A stretch of DNA of 64,000 bases. It comes from JBFONV01 sp040779335. Its GTDB lineage: Bacteria; Pseudomonadota; Gammaproteobacteria; Enterobacterales; Alteromonadaceae. The position numbers and the translations under genes are program-made. Under the pieces are notes generated by a model, which had not been told where the DNA came from, searched no databases, and saw nothing but the letters and a program-made list of their open reading frames with translations. Shown here piece after piece: positions 62,159-64,000 of this stretch. The first letter of the stretch is position 1. Every line of letters starts with the position of its first letter. The DNA lies in the NCBI GenBank assembly GCA_040779335.1, contig JBFONV010000001.1, forward strand, positions 186,001 through 250,000. The letters are read 5' to 3'.

Positions 62159-62343
62159 AAGGAATGGGCTCATATCAAAGAGCGTCAATTCTTGCGCGCT
62201 GATATAGTGTTATGCAGGTTGTGATAAAATATCTGTGCTATTTAACGAGAGTTATTGTTTTTATATGTGTGGCTTTGACCCACAATTTGGGTTTAGCTTA
62301 GTAGTATTGTAAAGCACAGCACGCCACCGAGTTTTTATCATGC

Positions 62344-63123
62344 TTATTTTTTTGTCGTATGCTCGTTATTGAGCACGTTTTTAAGTAAATCCATCGGTAA
62401 AGGAAAAAGGATGGTCGAGTTTTTCTCACCCGCAATTTCAGTGAGTGTTTGTAGGTAGCGCAATAATATTGCATTGGGCTCTGCGGCCAGTGTTTCCGCC
62501 GCTTCAACCAGCTTACTGGATGCTTCAGCCTCGCCTGAGGCGTGTATCACTTTTGCCCTTCGGGTACGTTCAGCTTCTGCTTGTTTGGCAATTGCTCGTA
62601 TCATGCTTTCGTTGAGGTCGACATGCTTGATTTCAACGTTAGAAACTTTGATACCCCAGCCGTCTGTTCTGGTATCTAATATTTCCTGAATATCCGCATT
62701 AAGCATCTCGCGATTGGCCAGCATTTCGTCTAATTCATGTTGCCCTAATACTGAACGCAATGTTGTTTGCGCTAATTGCGAGGTGGCCTGCAGGTAGTCT
62801 TCGACATTAATAATTGCTTTTTGTGGATCAATAACCCGAAAATAAATAACGGCGTTAACTCTAACAGATACATTGTCGCGACTGATCACATCTTGGCTAG
62901 GGACGTCCATAACAACGGTACGTAAATCAACTTTAACTATTTGTTGTATCAGTGGAATAACAATAATGAAGCCAGGACCTTTTACTTTATAGAATCGCCC
63001 TAGTAAAAAGATCACACCTCGTTCATATTCTCTTAATACTCGAAAGGCGCTAATAAATAGCGCGATCAGCAAGAATACAACGGCAGAAGTAAATATTTGA
63101 TTAGTATACAAAAGTGGTTCCAT
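62344..63123 (-). CDS. SPFH-domain membrane protein (slipin/stomatin family)
   Basis: 259 residues: one N-terminal membrane helix (about 9-29), an SPFH/PHB domain (about 30-190; EYERGVIFLLGRFYKVKGPG, VEDYLQATSQLAQTTLRSVLG) and a C-terminal coiled region ending KNVLNNEHTTKK. Such proteins form large membrane scaffolds and work with NfeD partners. The start is 3 bases from the end of the nfeD gene, so the two are one operon. Confidence 0.93.
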   Translation of the reverse strand: MEPLLYTNQIFTSAVVFLLIALFISAFRVLREYERGVIFLLGRFYKVKGPGFIIVIPLIQQIVKVDLRTVVMDVPSQDVISRDNVSVRVNAVIYFRVIDPQKAIINVEDYLQATSQLAQTTLRSVLGQHELDEMLANREMLNADIQEILDTRTDGWGIKVSNVEIKHVDLNESMIRAIAKQAEAERTRRAKVIHASGEAEASSKLVEAAETLAAEPNAILLRYLQTLTEIAGEKNSTILFPLPMDLLKNVLNNEHTTKK

Positions 63124-63126
63124 GTT

Positions 63127-64000
63127 TTACTCCTTACTGTTTATTGGTGAAACAACCAAGGTTAAGCCGTCAATCGCGTCTATTTTAACCAGTTGCCCCT
63201 GCTTTACCGGTTGTGTTGAACTTGCAGCCCAACGCTCACCATTAAATATCACATAGCCTTTGCCAGTAAAATTTTTACAAACTGGCACCAGCGCTCCAAT
63301 GATTTCTTCCTGACCACTAACAATTTTAGTTTTTCGCATCCGCCATAAAAAGCCAAAGGCAAACATAATAAAAGTGGCAGAAACAAAAGCGAAGGCGGCG
63401 ATCAACGGCAGAGAAACTTGAAAGTGTATGTGGTCGGCATCAATAAGAAAAATAGAACCAAGCACGAAAGCTATAACACCACCAATGCCAAATATACCGA
63501 AACTGGGCATTAATGATTCTGTAACCATTAGACCAATGCCAATTAACAATAATCCCAAGCCTGAAAAATTTAACGGCAACAACTGCAGGGCGTACAGAGC
63601 AACAAGCAAGGTAATGGCACCACTTATTCCCGCTACACTAATACCCGGGCTGTAAAACTCCAAAACCAGACCATAAATGCCGATTAATAATAAAATATAA
63701 GCAATATTGGGATCGGTGATCGTGGCAATAAAATTGTTACGCCAGTCTGGTGATACTTCTTTTAACCGAGCATCTTTCAACGCGAATGTATGCATGTTTT
63801 GCTTAAACATTATTTGCTCGCCATCTAATGTTTTAATCAACGAATCAGGGGTCTCGACAATAAAGTTGATCACTTTGTTTGCCAACGCTTCTTTTGCGGT
63901 TAAAGTGGCGGCTTGGGTTACTGCCTTGGTTGCCCACTCTTCATTTCTACCGCGTAGTTGCGCTAACGAGCGTATGTAAGCTTTAGCATCATTGAGCATT
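63127..64000 (-). CDS. NfeD-type membrane serine protease, C-terminal part (5' end outside window)
   Basis: At least 290 residues are visible and the frame stays open at the window edge. The first visible part (about 1-50; LRGRNEEWATKAV, LTAKEAL) is the end of a ClpP-like serine protease domain whose catalytic residues lie outside. Four or five membrane helices follow (about 95-220), then the soluble NfeD OB-fold domain (about 230-290). In archaea such proteases cleave the partner stomatin's C-terminus. It is paired with the slipin gene. Confidence 0.9.
   Translation of the reverse strand, partial: MLNDAKAYIRSLAQLRGRNEEWATKAVTQAATLTAKEALANKVINFIVETPDSLIKTLDGEQIMFKQNMHTFALKDARLKEVSPDWRNNFIATITDPNIAYILLLIGIYGLVLEFYSPGISVAGISGAITLLVALYALQLLPLNFSGLGLLLIGIGLMVTESLMPSFGIFGIGGVIAFVLGSIFLIDADHIHFQVSLPLIAAFAFVSATFIMFAFGFLWRMRKTKIVSGQEEIIGALVPVCKNFTGKGYVIFNGERWAASSTQPVKQGQLVKIDAIDGLTLVVSPINSKE

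Noticed and set aside
33794..64000. Integrated mobile element with defined ends
   Set aside because: No integrase, transposase, tRNA target or flanking direct repeats were seen; the right edge lies outside the window.

Overview
The window looks like the chromosome of a low-GC marine gammaproteobacterium of the Alteromonadales, most like Colwelliaceae (Colwellia/Thalassotalea). This is inferred from gene content, gene order and protein character; no rRNA gene or database search was available. No tRNA, rRNA, CRISPR array, integrase or transposase was seen.

Positions 1 to about 34 kb are mostly conserved housekeeping blocks in typical gammaproteobacterial order. They are: the 3' end of an RND efflux pump with its adaptor; darP and pmbA; the minus-strand envelope/nitrogen-PTS cluster yrbG-kdsD-kdsC-lptC-lptA-lptB-rpoN-hpf-ptsN-rapZ-ptsO-mgtE; the plus-strand mlaFEDCB-ibaG-murA cluster; degQ and degS; zapG (yhcB) and zapE; rplM-rpsI; petABC (cytochrome bc1) followed by sspA-sspB; and lpoA-yraN-diaA-dolP with divergent rsmI. 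Several convincing intrinsic terminators separate these units.

Positions about 33.8 to 64 kb are a different, accessory-looking region dominated by stress and dormancy functions. It holds a patatin-like lipase, a DUF5335 protein, an FNR-type regulator with four candidate Fe-S cysteines, and a GGDEF-PilZ protein. A four-gene run follows: tandem UspA, a 2849-residue cyclic beta-1,2-glucan synthase-like protein, a DUF1704/QEGLA metallopeptidase-like protein and a glutathione-synthase-like ATP-grasp ligase. Next come a second UspA protein, a DUF1614 membrane protein, a CheB-CheR-PAS-histidine kinase fusion with a NarL-type response regulator, a Lon protease, Hsp20, a third UspA protein, and a slipin/NfeD pair that runs off the window.

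The most interesting signal is a recurrent intergenic dyad, [C/T]TGA[C/T]-N4-[G/A]TCA, seen seven times between 34.8 and 61.2 kb. It sits upstream of the patatin, DUF5335, fnr-like, usp, lon and usp/hsp20 units. It resembles FNR/ANR boxes, and the FNR-like regulator keeps the E-x-x-S-R recognition helix. I infer a self-contained, oxygen- or redox-responsive survival regulon, functionally reminiscent of the mycobacterial DosR dormancy regulon (Usp, Hsp20, NarL-type two-component system) but wired through FNR-type boxes. Its least understood part is the glucan synthase/metallopeptidase/ATP-grasp operon. Two very short membrane-peptide ORFs and two 16-bp tandem repeats also lie in this region.
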